Notes: a model not told the origin generated them from the letters alone. A DNA stretch of 64,000 bases from Roseateles toxinivorans (GCF_004362525.1 NZ_SNXS01000002.1:124001-188000), one strand, 5' to 3'; shown: positions 45,969-54,957, counted from the first letter of the stretch. Numbers and translations: made by a program.

Positions 45969-47093
45969 TCAGCCGGCGCGAGCCAGCAGCATCGCGTCGC
46001 CATAGCTGAAGAAGCGGTATTGCTCGGCAATCGCGTGGCGATACAGGTCCATCACCGGTTCATAGCCGGCAAAGGCGCTGACCAGCATCATCAGGGTGCT
46101 CTTGGGCAGATGGAAGTTGGTCAGCAGCCGGTCCACCACCTGGAACTCGAAGCCCGGGGTGATGAAAATGTCGGTCTCGCGGGCGCCGGCTTTGAGCGTG
46201 CCTCCCAGCGCGGCGGACTCAAGCGCTCGCAGGGTCGTCGTGCCCACGGCCACCACCTTGCCGCCCCGTGCGCGGGTCTCGGCAATTGCCGCCACCGTTT
46301 CGGCCGGCACCTGGAACCATTCGCTGTGCATCTTGTGCTCGGCCAGCGTCTCGACGCGCACCGGCTGGAAGGTGCCTGCGCCGACGTGCAGGGTCACATG
46401 CGCGGTGACTACGCCGCGCGCGGCCAGATCGGCCAGCACGCCCTCATCGAAGTGAAGGGCGGCCGTCGGCGCGGCCACCGCGCCCGGCTCGCGGGCGAAC
46501 ACCGTCTGGTAGCGCCGCACATCGTCGCCGGAATCCTCATGGGTGATGTAGGGCGGCAGCGGCACATGGCCGTGGGCGTCGAGCAGCGCGAACGGATCAG
46601 ACGGAAAGCGCAGATGGAACAGCCCGTTGTCAGGGCCGCAGCGGCCCAGCACCTCGGCATCGAAGGCATCGTTGAAGCGCACCAGGGCACCGGGCTTGGG
46701 CGACTTGCTGGCGCGCATATGGGCCCAGACCTCCTGCGTGCCCGGCAGCACCCGCTCGATCAAGGCCTCCACCGAACCGCCGGTGGCCTGGGCCAGCGCT
46801 GGGCCGCTCCCGAGCTGGCCCAGCTCCCCCTCGGGGGGCAGCGACCGCGAAGCGGGCGCCTGGGGGCCCCATTTCCTGCCAAACAGCCGCGCCTTGATCA
46901 CCAGCGTGTTGTTGAAGACCAGCAGGTCGCCGGCATCGAGCAGGCCGGGCAGATCGCGGAACTGGCGGTCCACCGGCGTGGCAGCACGCCCATCCAGCAG
47001 GCGCGAGCCGCTGCGTTCAGGCGCGGGATGCTGGGCGATCAGCTCGGGGGGCAGCGTGAAGTCGAAGTCGCTGGCGGTGAAAAGACGAGACAT
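45969..47093 (-). CDS. queA: S-adenosylmethionine:tRNA ribosyltransferase-isomerase with in-frame insertion
   Basis: A 374-residue QueA that adds the cyclopentene-diol precursor of queuosine to tRNA using the ribosyl part of SAM. Conserved segments: [93 protein letters not shown] and [11 protein letters not shown]. Compared with E. coli QueA, about 29 extra residues follow ARLFGRK and precede the strand [10 protein letters not shown]. They are encoded by a palindrome-rich repeat-like sequence (46785-46871). The frame is kept, and all catalytic blocks are intact, so it may still work. ATG 47093 is the family start. Confidence 0.93.
   Translation of the reverse strand: MSRLFTASDFDFTLPPELIAQHPAPERSGSRLLDGRAATPVDRQFRDLPGLLDAGDLLVFNNTLVIKARLFGRKWGPQAPASRSLPPEGELGQLGSGPALAQATGGSVEALIERVLPGTQEVWAHMRASKSPKPGALVRFNDAFDAEVLGRCGPDNGLFHLRFPSDPFALLDAHGHVPLPPYITHEDSGDDVRRYQTVFAREPGAVAAPTAALHFDEGVLADLAARGVVTAHVTLHVGAGTFQPVRVETLAEHKMHSEWFQVPAETVAAIAETRARGGKVVAVGTTTLRALESAALGGTLKAGARETDIFITPGFEFQVVDRLLTNFHLPKSTLMMLVSAFAGYEPVMDLYRHAIAEQYRFFSYGDAMLLARAG
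46785..46871. repeat. palindromic repeat-like insertion read in frame within queA
   Basis: The stretch is made of nested dyads: GAGCTGGCCCAGCTC (46812-46826), CCCCC-TC-GGGGG just after it, and CCGC-GAA-GCGG around 46845-46855. It ends in a G/C run with GGGGGCCCC. Its composition is unlike the rest of queA. It encodes a Pro/Gly/Ala-rich peptide including [13 protein letters not shown]. Its look is that of the dispersed GC-rich repeats common between genes in Burkholderiales. No second copy was seen in this window. Confidence 0.6.
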
Positions 47094-47220
47094 GGGGTTT
47101 TGAGGGCCGGACGGACCCGTGCCAAACACTGGGGGCAGGATTGTCCCACGCGTCCTGCGGTTGACACGCATCAAGGCCCGGCATGGCCAGCGGTGCGAGC
47201 ATCAAGACAAGGAGACCTCG

Positions 47221-47619
47221 ATGACCCACCACATGACCACCGGCCAGCTGGCCCTGCTGGAAACCGCCCTGACGCAACGCCAGCAGGCACTGGAACGGGA
47301 ACTGCAAGCCCAGCTGGGTGACCAGGGCCGCGTCGAGCATGCGCGGGAGCAATTGCTGCAGGACAGCGATGGGGAACGCGCCCACGACGCCGACCGCGAG
47401 GTGGACCTTGCCCGCAGCGACCTGAACCTGGACGCGCTGCGCCAAGTCAACGAGGCCCTGCTGCGCCTGCGCCTGCCCGACTACGGTCTGTGCACCGATT
47501 GCGGACAGGGAATTTCCTTCGACCGGCTGCAGCACAGCCCCGAGGTGCTGCGCTGCATCAGCTGCCAGTCCGCGGTGGAAAAGCGCAGCGGCCTGAACAG
47601 CACCCATCACAGCCTTTAA
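47221..47619 (+). CDS. TraR/DksA-family zinc finger protein
   Basis: A 132-residue DksA-like protein. An N-terminal coiled-coil region (LETALTQRQQALERELQAQL) is followed by a short acidic tip (SDGERAHDADREVDLARSDL) and a C4 zinc finger, LCTDCGQGI to RCISCQSAVE, with the usual Cys-x2-Cys pairs. Such proteins bind the secondary channel of RNA polymerase. It is shorter than DksA, so it is one of the paralogues rather than the main stringent-response factor. A GGAG ribosome binding site precedes the ATG at 47221. It lies 27 nt before the eRF1-like gene, probably in one operon. Confidence 0.88.
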   Translation: MTHHMTTGQLALLETALTQRQQALERELQAQLGDQGRVEHAREQLLQDSDGERAHDADREVDLARSDLNLDALRQVNEALLRLRLPDYGLCTDCGQGISFDRLQHSPEVLRCISCQSAVEKRSGLNSTHHSL

Positions 47620-47646
47620 CCGAAACCCTGAGAAGAGGAAACCGAT

Positions 47647-48027
47647 ATGACCATGTTCCACGCCATCGTCTGGCTCGACCACCACAACGCCAAGGTCTTG
47701 CAGTTCAACCCAGACACCGTCGAAACCGCCACCGTCAAGGCCCATACCCACAACACCAAGCAGCATGGCAGCGGAGTTCGCGACGAGCACGAGTTCTTCG
47801 CTGACGTCAGCGCCGCCCTGGCCGGCATCACCGAGGTGCTGGTGGTCGGCTCCAGCACCGCCCAGGCCGACTTCAAGCACTATCTGGACAAGCACCGCCC
47901 GCAGGTCGCCAAGCAGGTCGTCGCCTATCAGACCGTGGACCATCCGACCGACAATCAGCTGGTCGCCCTGGCCCGCGAGTTCTTCCTGAAACACGACCGC
48001 ATGGCGGGCGTGCCGACGCCGAGCTGA
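47647..48027 (+). CDS. eRF1-like translational machinery family protein
   Basis: A 126-residue soluble protein. The pattern MFHAIVWLDHHNAKVLQFN, then EVLVVGSSTAQADFKHYLDKHRP, then VVAYQTVDHPTDNQLVALAREFF resembles the short bacterial proteins annotated as translational machinery protein, related to the middle domain of archaeal eRF1. The residues after HTHNTKQHGSG are histidine-rich. It lies 27 nt after a DksA-like gene with a purine-rich ribosome binding site (AGAAGAGGAA). Function is not established; a ribosome-linked stress role fits the neighbour but is inference. Confidence 0.7.
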   Translation: MTMFHAIVWLDHHNAKVLQFNPDTVETATVKAHTHNTKQHGSGVRDEHEFFADVSAALAGITEVLVVGSSTAQADFKHYLDKHRPQVAKQVVAYQTVDHPTDNQLVALAREFFLKHDRMAGVPTPS

Positions 48028-48070
48028 GCCGACCTGAGCCGGCTTGACGCCGGCAACGGTCGGTGACGGC

Positions 48071-50407
48071 TCAGTTGCCGCCGGTGCCGGTGGTCAGTAT
48101 CGTGCCCTGCTCACCGGTGATCCAGCCGGCCTTGGCATCGATAAATTGCACGCCGGACAGATTCCGGGTGGTGCCGGTGTTCTGCTGGATCCAGGTCTTG
48201 CCACCGTCTTGTGTGGCAATGACGCTGCCGGCGCCGCCAACGACCCAGCCATGCGCTGCGTCGGCAAAGGCAATGCCTCGCCAGCCAGCGTATTGGGTCG
48301 TGGGTCGCTGAACCTTCCAACTCTCACCGCCGTCCGTCGACTGCAGTACCGCCGATGACGAGATGGCCCAGATCAGCTTCTCATCGACATACTGGATCTG
48401 CATGATCTGGTCGGAGATACCCGAGTAGCGGGACATCCAGGTCTTGCCTCCGTCCAGCGTTTGGTAGATCTGCCCGCTGAATCCGGCCACCAGGCCCCTG
48501 CTGGCGTCCCGAAATCGAAGCGTTCCGCCAGAGGTGGGCCATTCGCCAACCTTGACCCAGCTTTGACCTCCATCCGTGGTCTGCATCAAGTCGCTGCTGC
48601 CATTCGAGCGGCGAGCCCACCCCAGGTTCTCATCGACAAACTGATAGTCCGCAAAATTGGCGGCACCAGGGCCGGAGTTCCAGGTGGCTCCGCCATCGCT
48701 GCTGCGGTAGAGGCGTCCGTCAGCCGTCAACCAGCCGATCTTGGTGTTGATGAATTGGAACTTGGACGCGCCATAGTTGGTGGACAACTCGTTCAACTTG
48801 ACCTTCCAACTCAGGCCGCCGTCGGTCGTCTCCTTCAGCTCACCCTGGTCGGTCAGTAGCAAGGCGCGCTTGTTGTCGAAGAACCAGCTGGTGCGATAGC
48901 TCTGGTTGCGCTGTGCATAGGGCAGACCGACGGCCAGCGTCCAGGTCTTGCCCTTGTCCGACGACAGGTAGTGAGCGCTGTCGGTCCGCGCCAGCCATGT
49001 GCCGCCACCGAACTTCTGAAACCAGGGTCGGCTGTAGCCGCCGAGCTCTGGCGCGGCAATGGCCCCCCAGGTGGCGCCGGCGTCTTCGGTGACCCAGTAG
49101 CTGGAAGCGTTGTAGGTATTGCCGGTATAGACGAGGGTGCTCGCGTCAAGCGCCTGAAACCCACCCGAATCCCAGTAGGTCGCCGCGCCAGGTGCCTGCA
49201 AGGCGACCCAGTTGAGACCGCCGTCAACGCTTCGATACAGCATCGAGCCCTGCAAGGCCAGCAACGCACCGGCCGTCGACTGCTGCACGCGCAACATGCC
49301 CTGGTCGGCAGCAATGCCCTTGGGCACCATCTGGTTCCAGGTGCTGCCCCCGTCATGGCTGGTGTGCAGGCTGAAGCTGCTAACGAAACTGTTGGTCGAG
49401 CTGACATAGGCCTGCTGCCAGCGGCTTATGAACACCGTGGATTCGCCGACGACCTTCAGTTCGGAGGAATCGTAGGCCGAAGGCGCCTCCGTCTGCAATA
49501 CCTTGGTCTTAGTCGCCCCAAAGTCCGTCGACTTGTACAAGGCGTTGTTCTGGTAGCTCCAGATCACGCCCTCCGGAGTCGTCGCATTGACCTGCATGTC
49601 GAACCGCCTCCAGGTCGTGCCACCGTCACTGCTGGCGTAGCCGCCGTACTGTTCGAGTAGAAGCAACTTGTCGGCACTGATCACCTGCAAGGTGGCCGCG
49701 TAGTAGTTGGGCTCGAAAGGCAGCTTGGACAGCTGCCATGTCGCGCCGCCGTCCTTGGTGCGCAGCAGGGCACCGAACTCGCCCAAGGCCCATCCAGTCT
49801 GGGCGTCCAAGAATTTGACAAAGGTCAGGGTCGCGTTGATGCCGGAGTTCTGCCGGGTCCAGCTGACACCGCCGTCCACCGTCTTGAATATTTCTCCGTT
49901 GACGCCGACCATCCAGCCGGTTTTGGCGTCCAGGAAAGAGACATCACGCCGATCCGAACCTGTCGGCTTGGGATGCTCCCAGCACCAGCCCGACTCGCTG
50001 GCGCCGCTGCACTGCAGCCCCTTGACATGGGCCGCGTTGTTCACGGTCACCTTGTATTTGGCTTCACGAGTCGAGCCGGCCTCGTTGGTGACCTTCAGCG
50101 TCACCTCGAAGTCGCCGCCCTTGGGATAGCTGTAGCTGGGTGCGACCTCGGAGCTGGTGCCGCCGTCGCCGAAGGTCCAGGCGAACTTCAGGCCGCCGCC
50201 GGGCGCGGCAATGGATGGCTTGAACTGTGACGGGCTTGTGACGTCCAGATGGCTCGGCGCACTCACGCTCACAATGTCGGGAAGCGCGGTCACCGGTGGC
50301 GGCGGTGGAGGCGGTGGCGGGCCTTCCTCGCCTCCGCCGCCGCCGCAGGCGCTCAGCAGGAGTCCGGAAAAAATGATCGCGGCATGCGCGGCTGCAACTC
50401 TGTTCAT
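48071..50407 (-). CDS. PKD-domain lipoprotein with YCF48/BNR-like propeller repeats
   Basis: A 778-residue surface-type lipoprotein. The lipobox is GLLLSACGGGG (about Cys22), then a linker of nine prolines, a PKD-like domain at about residues 50-130 (FAWTFGDGGTSSEVAPSYSYPKGGDFEVTLKVTNEAG), then about 600 residues of beta-propeller repeats. I count 13 copies of an Asp-x-Gly-x-x-Trp motif (11 read DGGxxW, one DAGATW, one DKGKTW). Such repeats are shared by sialidase BNR modules and the photosystem assembly factor YCF48. A GGAGG ribosome binding site supports the ATG at 50407. No sialidase catalytic residues are recognised, so binding or scaffolding is more likely. Confidence 0.85.
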   Translation of the reverse strand: MNRVAAAHAAIIFSGLLLSACGGGGGEEGPPPPPPPPPVTALPDIVSVSAPSHLDVTSPSQFKPSIAAPGGGLKFAWTFGDGGTSSEVAPSYSYPKGGDFEVTLKVTNEAGSTREAKYKVTVNNAAHVKGLQCSGASESGWCWEHPKPTGSDRRDVSFLDAKTGWMVGVNGEIFKTVDGGVSWTRQNSGINATLTFVKFLDAQTGWALGEFGALLRTKDGGATWQLSKLPFEPNYYAATLQVISADKLLLLEQYGGYASSDGGTTWRRFDMQVNATTPEGVIWSYQNNALYKSTDFGATKTKVLQTEAPSAYDSSELKVVGESTVFISRWQQAYVSSTNSFVSSFSLHTSHDGGSTWNQMVPKGIAADQGMLRVQQSTAGALLALQGSMLYRSVDGGLNWVALQAPGAATYWDSGGFQALDASTLVYTGNTYNASSYWVTEDAGATWGAIAAPELGGYSRPWFQKFGGGTWLARTDSAHYLSSDKGKTWTLAVGLPYAQRNQSYRTSWFFDNKRALLLTDQGELKETTDGGLSWKVKLNELSTNYGASKFQFINTKIGWLTADGRLYRSSDGGATWNSGPGAANFADYQFVDENLGWARRSNGSSDLMQTTDGGQSWVKVGEWPTSGGTLRFRDASRGLVAGFSGQIYQTLDGGKTWMSRYSGISDQIMQIQYVDEKLIWAISSSAVLQSTDGGESWKVQRPTTQYAGWRGIAFADAAHGWVVGGAGSVIATQDGGKTWIQQNTGTTRNLSGVQFIDAKAGWITGEQGTILTTGTGGN

Positions 50408-50528
50408 GGAGTTCCTCCCTGGCCTGATGGCTGTATTTGTGCGGCGATCATAGCCAGACACCGGCTTCAGGACCTCAGTACTTGCCTACCCCGGCAACCG
50501 CTGGCAACAAGCACGGCAAAATCCCCCC

Positions 50529-52580
50529 ATGCCCGAGGCCAAGCCCCCCACCCAGCAGCAGAAGTCCGCGCCCCAGAAGGCGCTGGAGAAGCTGGGCCTG
50601 CGGCGCGATATCGACCTGGCCCTGCACCTGCCGCTGCGCTATGAGGACGAGACGCGCATCACGCCTATCGCCCAGGCCCGCGAGGGTCAGGTGGTGCAGG
50701 TCGAGGGCATCGTCAGCGAGAGCCATATCGAGTTGCGTGGGCGGCGGCAGCTGCTGGTGCGCCTGCGCGACGACAGCGATGAGTTGCTGCTGCGCTTTCT
50801 GAACTTCTATCCCTCGCAGCAGAAGAGCCTGGCGGCCGGTGCGCGCGTCCGCGTGCGCGGCGAGTTGCGTGGCGGCTTCTGGGGGCGGGAGATGGTGCAT
50901 CCGCTGTGCAAGCTGGTGCAGGATGACACACCGCTGGCCACCGCGCTGACGCCGGTCTATCCGACCAGCGCCGCCCTGCCCCAGGCCTATCTGCGCAAGG
51001 CAGTCGTGAGTGCCTTGAAGCGGGCGCCGCTGGACGAGATCCTGCCGCCCGGCAGCCTGCCCGCCAATCTGCCGACCCTGCGCGAAGCGCTGGACTTTCT
51101 GCACCACCCCTCGCCCAAGGTCAGCCTGGCGACGCTGGAGGATCACACCCATCCGGCCTGGCAGCGGCTGAAGGCCGAGGAGCTGCTGGCCCAGCAGCTG
51201 AGCCAGCTGCAGTCGCAACGGCAACGGGCCCTGCTACAGGCGCCACCGCTGCGCGGCCAGCGCGCCGGCCTGCACGAGAAATTGCTGGCCGCCTTGCCCT
51301 TTCAGCTGACCGGCGCGCAGCAGCGCGTCGTCGAGGAGATTGCTCAAGACCTGGCCCTGGGCAAGCCCATGCACCGGCTGCTGCAGGGCGATGTGGGCTC
51401 GGGCAAGACGGTGGTGGCGGCGCTGGCTGCCGCAGTCTGCATGGACGCCGGCTGGCAATGCGCGCTGATGGCGCCGACCGAGATCCTGGCCGAGCAGCAT
51501 TTCCGCAAGCTGATCCACTGGCTGGAGCCGCTGGGCATCACCGTGGCCTGGCTGACCGGAAGCATCAAGGGCAAGGCCAGGCAGAAGATGCTGGACGCCG
51601 CCGCCTCGGGCCAGGCCCAGCTGGTGGTGGGCACCCATGCGGTGATAGAGGACAGGGTCGAGTTCGCCAGGCTCGGGCTCGCCATCATCGACGAGCAGCA
51701 TCGCTTCGGCGTGGCGCAGCGACTGGCCCTGCGCAACAAGCTGGCGCAGCAGGCGCTGGAGCCCCACTTGCTGATGATGAGCGCCACGCCGATCCCGCGC
51801 ACGCTGGCGATGACCTATTTCGCCGACCTGGAGGTCAGCACGATCGACGAGCTGCCGCCCGGCCGCACACCCATCGTCACCAAGGTGTTCGCCGATGCCA
51901 AGCGCGAGAACGTGATTGAGAAAATCCGGGACGAGGTGACCAAGGGGGCCCAGGTCTACTGGGTCTGCCCGCTGATCGAGGAAAGCGAGACGCTGGACCT
52001 GCAGAACGCCACCGAGACCCATCTGCATCTGGCCGAGGCCCTGCCCGGCCATGCGGTGGGCCTGCTGCACGGCCGCATGCCACCTGCAGAGAAGGCCGCA
52101 GTGATGGCCCAGTTCACCGCCAACCAGATGAGCGTGCTGGTGGCCACCACGGTGATCGAGGTCGGCGTCGATGTGCCCAATGCCAGCCTGATGGTGATCG
52201 AGCATGCCGAGCGCTTCGGCCTGTCACAGCTGCACCAGCTGCGCGGCCGCGTCGGGCGCGGGGCGGTGGCCAGCGTCTGCGTGCTGATGTATACGGCACC
52301 GCTGTCCGACACCGGCAAGGCGCGGCTGAAGGCGATGGCCGAAACAAACGACGGCTTCGAGATCGCCCGCCGCGACCTGGAGATACGCGGCCCCGGCGAG
52401 TTCATGGGCGCGCGCCAGTCGGGCGCCCAGCTGCTGCGCTTCGCCGACCTCACCGAGGACATCAAGCTCTTGGAGCATGCCCGGCGCCTAGCGCCCAGGC
52501 TGCTGGACCAGCACCCCGAGGCAGCGTCCAGGCATGTGGCGCGCTGGCTGGGGAGCAAGGCGGAGTTTCTGAAGGCTTAG
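50529..52580 (+). CDS. recG: ATP-dependent DNA helicase RecG
   Basis: A 683-residue RecG, which reverses stalled forks and processes Holliday junctions and R-loops. The N-terminal wedge/OB domain covers about residues 15-165. Helicase motif I is QGDVGSGKTVVAALAA, motif Ia is MAPTEILAEQH, motif II is IIDEQHRFGV, motif III is MMSATPIPRTLA. Motifs IV-VI include LLHGRMPPAEK, VLVATTVIEVGVDVPNA and QLRGRVGRGAVAS. The C-terminal TRG hairpin region follows. Length is normal. In betaproteobacteria recG is commonly near oxyR, as here, although five genes including the YCF48-like one surround it. Confidence 0.97.
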   Translation: MPEAKPPTQQQKSAPQKALEKLGLRRDIDLALHLPLRYEDETRITPIAQAREGQVVQVEGIVSESHIELRGRRQLLVRLRDDSDELLLRFLNFYPSQQKSLAAGARVRVRGELRGGFWGREMVHPLCKLVQDDTPLATALTPVYPTSAALPQAYLRKAVVSALKRAPLDEILPPGSLPANLPTLREALDFLHHPSPKVSLATLEDHTHPAWQRLKAEELLAQQLSQLQSQRQRALLQAPPLRGQRAGLHEKLLAALPFQLTGAQQRVVEEIAQDLALGKPMHRLLQGDVGSGKTVVAALAAAVCMDAGWQCALMAPTEILAEQHFRKLIHWLEPLGITVAWLTGSIKGKARQKMLDAAASGQAQLVVGTHAVIEDRVEFARLGLAIIDEQHRFGVAQRLALRNKLAQQALEPHLLMMSATPIPRTLAMTYFADLEVSTIDELPPGRTPIVTKVFADAKRENVIEKIRDEVTKGAQVYWVCPLIEESETLDLQNATETHLHLAEALPGHAVGLLHGRMPPAEKAAVMAQFTANQMSVLVATTVIEVGVDVPNASLMVIEHAERFGLSQLHQLRGRVGRGAVASVCVLMYTAPLSDTGKARLKAMAETNDGFEIARRDLEIRGPGEFMGARQSGAQLLRFADLTEDIKLLEHARRLAPRLLDQHPEAASRHVARWLGSKAEFLKA

Positions 52581-52584
52581 GACA

Positions 52585-53274
52585 TCACTTCAGCCGCTGT
52601 ACCCAGTAGACAAGCACCTCGGTGCGCGGCCTGATGTCCACATCGCTGTAGCGATAAACCGGCACCGTGTTGATCGCGTCCACCGTGGCCATGCCCGAGA
52701 TCACGCGGCCGAACACCGTATAGCCCTGCTGACCGGGCAGGCTGCTCTTGTAGTCCAGCGAGGTGTTATCGCGGGCATTGATGTAGAACTGGCTGGTGGC
52801 CGAGTTCGGGTCGCTGCCGCGGGCCATCGCGAGGGTGCCGCGCAGATTGCTCAGGCCGTTATTGCTCTCCAGCGCGATCGGTGCATAGCGCGGCGCCAGC
52901 GGGATCTGGCCGCTGACATAGCCGCCGCCCTGCATGACGAAGTCGCGGTCCACGCGGTGGATCAGCGTGTTGCCGTAGAAGCCATCAGCCACATAGCGCA
53001 GGAAGTTGTTGACCGTGGCCGGCGCATAGGCGGTGTAGAGCTCGATCACCATCTCGCCGCTGCTGGTCAGCATGCAGACGGTGCTGTAGCTGCTCAGCGC
53101 CGAGGCGGCCAGGCCGGTGGCGCTGCAGGTATTGGTGTTGGGATAGGGGTAGGGATTGGGCTGAGGCCGGGGCAGCGGATCGGGTTCGTAGATGATGACC
53201 TCGCCGCCACCGCCGCAGGCGGTCAGGAAGGCTGCGCAGGCAATGGCGGCCGCGCGCAAAGCAAAAGAGCGCAT
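52585..53274 (-). CDS. cyclophilin-type peptidylprolyl isomerase lipoprotein
   Basis: A 229-residue protein: lipobox FLTACGGGG (Cys20), a proline-rich linker, a short two-cysteine module (TNTCSATGLAASALSSYSTVCML), then a cyclophilin domain. Active-site segments are NTLIHRVDRDFVMQGGGYV (Arg, Phe and Gln present) and SNLRGTLAMARGSDPNSATSQFYINARDN. It should catalyse prolyl cis-trans isomerisation outside the inner membrane. It converges with recG, 4 nt apart, and is followed upstream by a paralogue on the same strand (53405-54121). The start is the Met giving the signal peptide. Confidence 0.88.
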   Translation of the reverse strand: MRSFALRAAAIACAAFLTACGGGGEVIIYEPDPLPRPQPNPYPYPNTNTCSATGLAASALSSYSTVCMLTSSGEMVIELYTAYAPATVNNFLRYVADGFYGNTLIHRVDRDFVMQGGGYVSGQIPLAPRYAPIALESNNGLSNLRGTLAMARGSDPNSATSQFYINARDNTSLDYKSSLPGQQGYTVFGRVISGMATVDAINTVPVYRYSDVDIRPRTEVLVYWVQRLK

Positions 53275-53404
53275 TGTGCTGACTCCGGATGTGGGGTCGT
53301 GGCACAACGCGCTCTGGGCGGGCGCTGTTGACTCGGCTGCGATCTGTTACTTGATTGTTACCAATGTCAAGCAATCAACAAATCATCCCCGAGTAGTCCA
53401 GGCC

Positions 53405-54121
53405 TCACTGGATTTGCTGAGCCCAATAGATCAAGACCTCAACCGCCGGCACCTCGCGTGCCGCGTTCAACACCGGTTCGGCATAGATCTTGTCGATCGT
53501 GTCGATGCCGGAGATCACGCTGCCATAGACGGCGTAGCCGTTCTTCGTTGCCGGGGTGGTGGCCTTGAAGTCCAGCGTGCCACTGTTGTCGGCGGTGTTG
53601 ATATAGAACTGGCTGGTGGCCGAGTCGGCCACATCGGTACGGGCCATGGCCAGGCTGCCGCGCACATTCTTCAGGCCGTTCTCGCTTTCCAGCACGATGG
53701 CGGGATAGGTCGCCGCCTTGGCGACGGTGCCGGTGGCAAAGCCGCCACCCTGCACCACCTGCACGCCCGTGACCTTGGAGACGCGGTGGAAGATGGTGTT
53801 GGTGTAGAAGCCGTCCTTCACATACTTCAGGAAGTTGGCCACCGAGACCGGCGCCTTGTCGGCGCGCAGTTCGAACACGATCTCGCCATCGCTGGTCAGC
53901 ATGCACACGGCGGCATTGGTGGTCAGCTTGGCCGCGGCGATGCCGGCGGCGCTGCACGCGGTGGTCGGTGCGGTGGGCTTGGGGTTGGGCGAGCCAACGA
54001 CTTGCGGCGCAGGGGCCGGGGCGGGACTGTCGCCGCCACCGCCACCGCAGGCAGCCAGGGAGGCCACGCCGGCCATCAGGGCCGCGCGTGCGAACAGAGA
54101 ACGCAGGTTCATCATGGACAT
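53405..54121 (-). CDS. cyclophilin-type isomerase lipoprotein paralogue with altered active site
   Basis: A 238-residue paralogue of the neighbouring gene with the same plan: lipobox SLAACGGGGG (Cys25), Pro/Ala linker, two-cysteine module (TTACSAAGIAAAKLTTNAAVCML), cyclophilin domain. The segment that holds the catalytic Phe and Gln reads FHRVSKVTGVQVVQGGGFA; it is three residues longer than in the paralogue and has no Phe. The Arg and Gln are kept. Catalysis may be weak, or the domain may bind rather than turn over. Start is ambiguous between three nearby ATGs (54121, 54115, 54112). A 130-nt gap separates the pair. Confidence 0.84.
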   Translation of the reverse strand: MSMMNLRSLFARAALMAGVASLAACGGGGGDSPAPAPAPQVVGSPNPKPTAPTTACSAAGIAAAKLTTNAAVCMLTSDGEIVFELRADKAPVSVANFLKYVKDGFYTNTIFHRVSKVTGVQVVQGGGFATGTVAKAATYPAIVLESENGLKNVRGSLAMARTDVADSATSQFYINTADNSGTLDFKATTPATKNGYAVYGSVISGIDTIDKIYAEPVLNAAREVPAVEVLIYWAQQIQ

Positions 54122-54159
54122 GGTGAATTCAAAGTGTGTGTTGACAGATGAGTCCCGGG

Positions 54160-54801
54160 TCAGGGGATCCGAGTGAACTCAATGGTAGCGTGAACGGGTA
54201 AATGATCAGGCAAGGGCTCGTGGCTGGCGATCAGCCAGGCCGTGCCGCCGGCCGCAGCGTACTCGGCAAGTGCGGCGGCCAGGTGACGGATCGATGGCAG
54301 GTCCAGCGCGGCCAAGGGTTCGTCCAGCAGGCACACCGCCACCTGCACGGTCAGGGCCGCCGTCAGCCCGACCTTGCGCCGCGTTCCGGTCGACAACATG
54401 TACATGGGCTTGTGCAGATGGGACTCAAGCTTGAAGCCGGCGATGTGCCGTTCCCACTGCCCCGGCTCGCGCTGGGCATGGCGGCTGCGCACATGGTCGA
54501 AGTAGTCCAGCGCCGTCTGCTGCTGGAAGGCCTGCAGCTCGGAGTCGAAGGCAAATACCTGGCGGCCATAGGGCTGCGGGTCGATCGCTGCATCCAGTCC
54601 GGCGGCGATCAAGCGACCGGACGCTGGCGCCAACGCGCCGCCTATCAACTTCAACAGCGTCGAGCTGCCGGCGCCGTCCGGAGCGCTCAGCAGGGTGATG
54701 CCCGGACCGAGATCTTGCGACCAGTCTTCGACGATAGGGCGACCGGGGTAGGCGAAGCTCAGTTCGCTGACTTGCAGCAGCGGGAATGTGGCATTGCTCA
54801 T
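54160..54801 (-). CDS. ABC-type ATPase subunit with degenerate Walker A
   Basis: A 213-residue ABC nucleotide-binding protein. The P-loop reads LLSAPDGAGSSTLLKLIGG, so the Walker A lysine is replaced by serine. The signature is MLSTGTRRKVGL instead of LSGGQ, the Walker B VCLLDEPLAALD is intact, and the switch histidine is in LIASHEP. Without the lysine, ATP binding should be weak unless a partner subunit supplies function. No membrane permease gene is adjacent. The overall form resembles a CcmA-like or small ABC-2-type ATPase. It is divergent from oxyR. Start MSNATFPLLQVSELSF was chosen inside a longer open frame. Confidence 0.75.
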   Translation of the reverse strand: MSNATFPLLQVSELSFAYPGRPIVEDWSQDLGPGITLLSAPDGAGSSTLLKLIGGALAPASGRLIAAGLDAAIDPQPYGRQVFAFDSELQAFQQQTALDYFDHVRSRHAQREPGQWERHIAGFKLESHLHKPMYMLSTGTRRKVGLTAALTVQVAVCLLDEPLAALDLPSIRHLAAALAEYAAAGGTAWLIASHEPLPDHLPVHATIEFTRIP

Positions 54802-54882
54802 GGGCCGCCATTGTGGACGCCCGGGCTGCGGAGGCAGCGCCGGGAAAGCCCTCTGGAACACGCGCGACGGGGCCGCCATCAT

Positions 54883-54899
54883 GATAGTGTCAAGCTATC
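54883..54899. promoter_or_regulatory. OxyR-type binding dyad
   Basis: GATAG-TGTCAAG-CTATC contains the OxyR half-operator form ATAG-N7-CTAT (54884-54898) exactly. It sits 58 nt before the oxyR start in the gap shared with the divergent ABC gene. A second half-operator at the usual spacing is not seen. Autoregulation by OxyR is the likely meaning. Confidence 0.7.
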
Positions 54900-54957
54900 A
54901 GACGACGCGGGCCGCTGCCGTTGCACCGTGCCCGCAGAGTAGAAGAGAAAGAGACGC

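Noticed and set aside
46785-46871. A frameshift or pseudogene in queA
   Set aside because: The frame is continuous and every conserved QueA block is present on both sides of the insertion.
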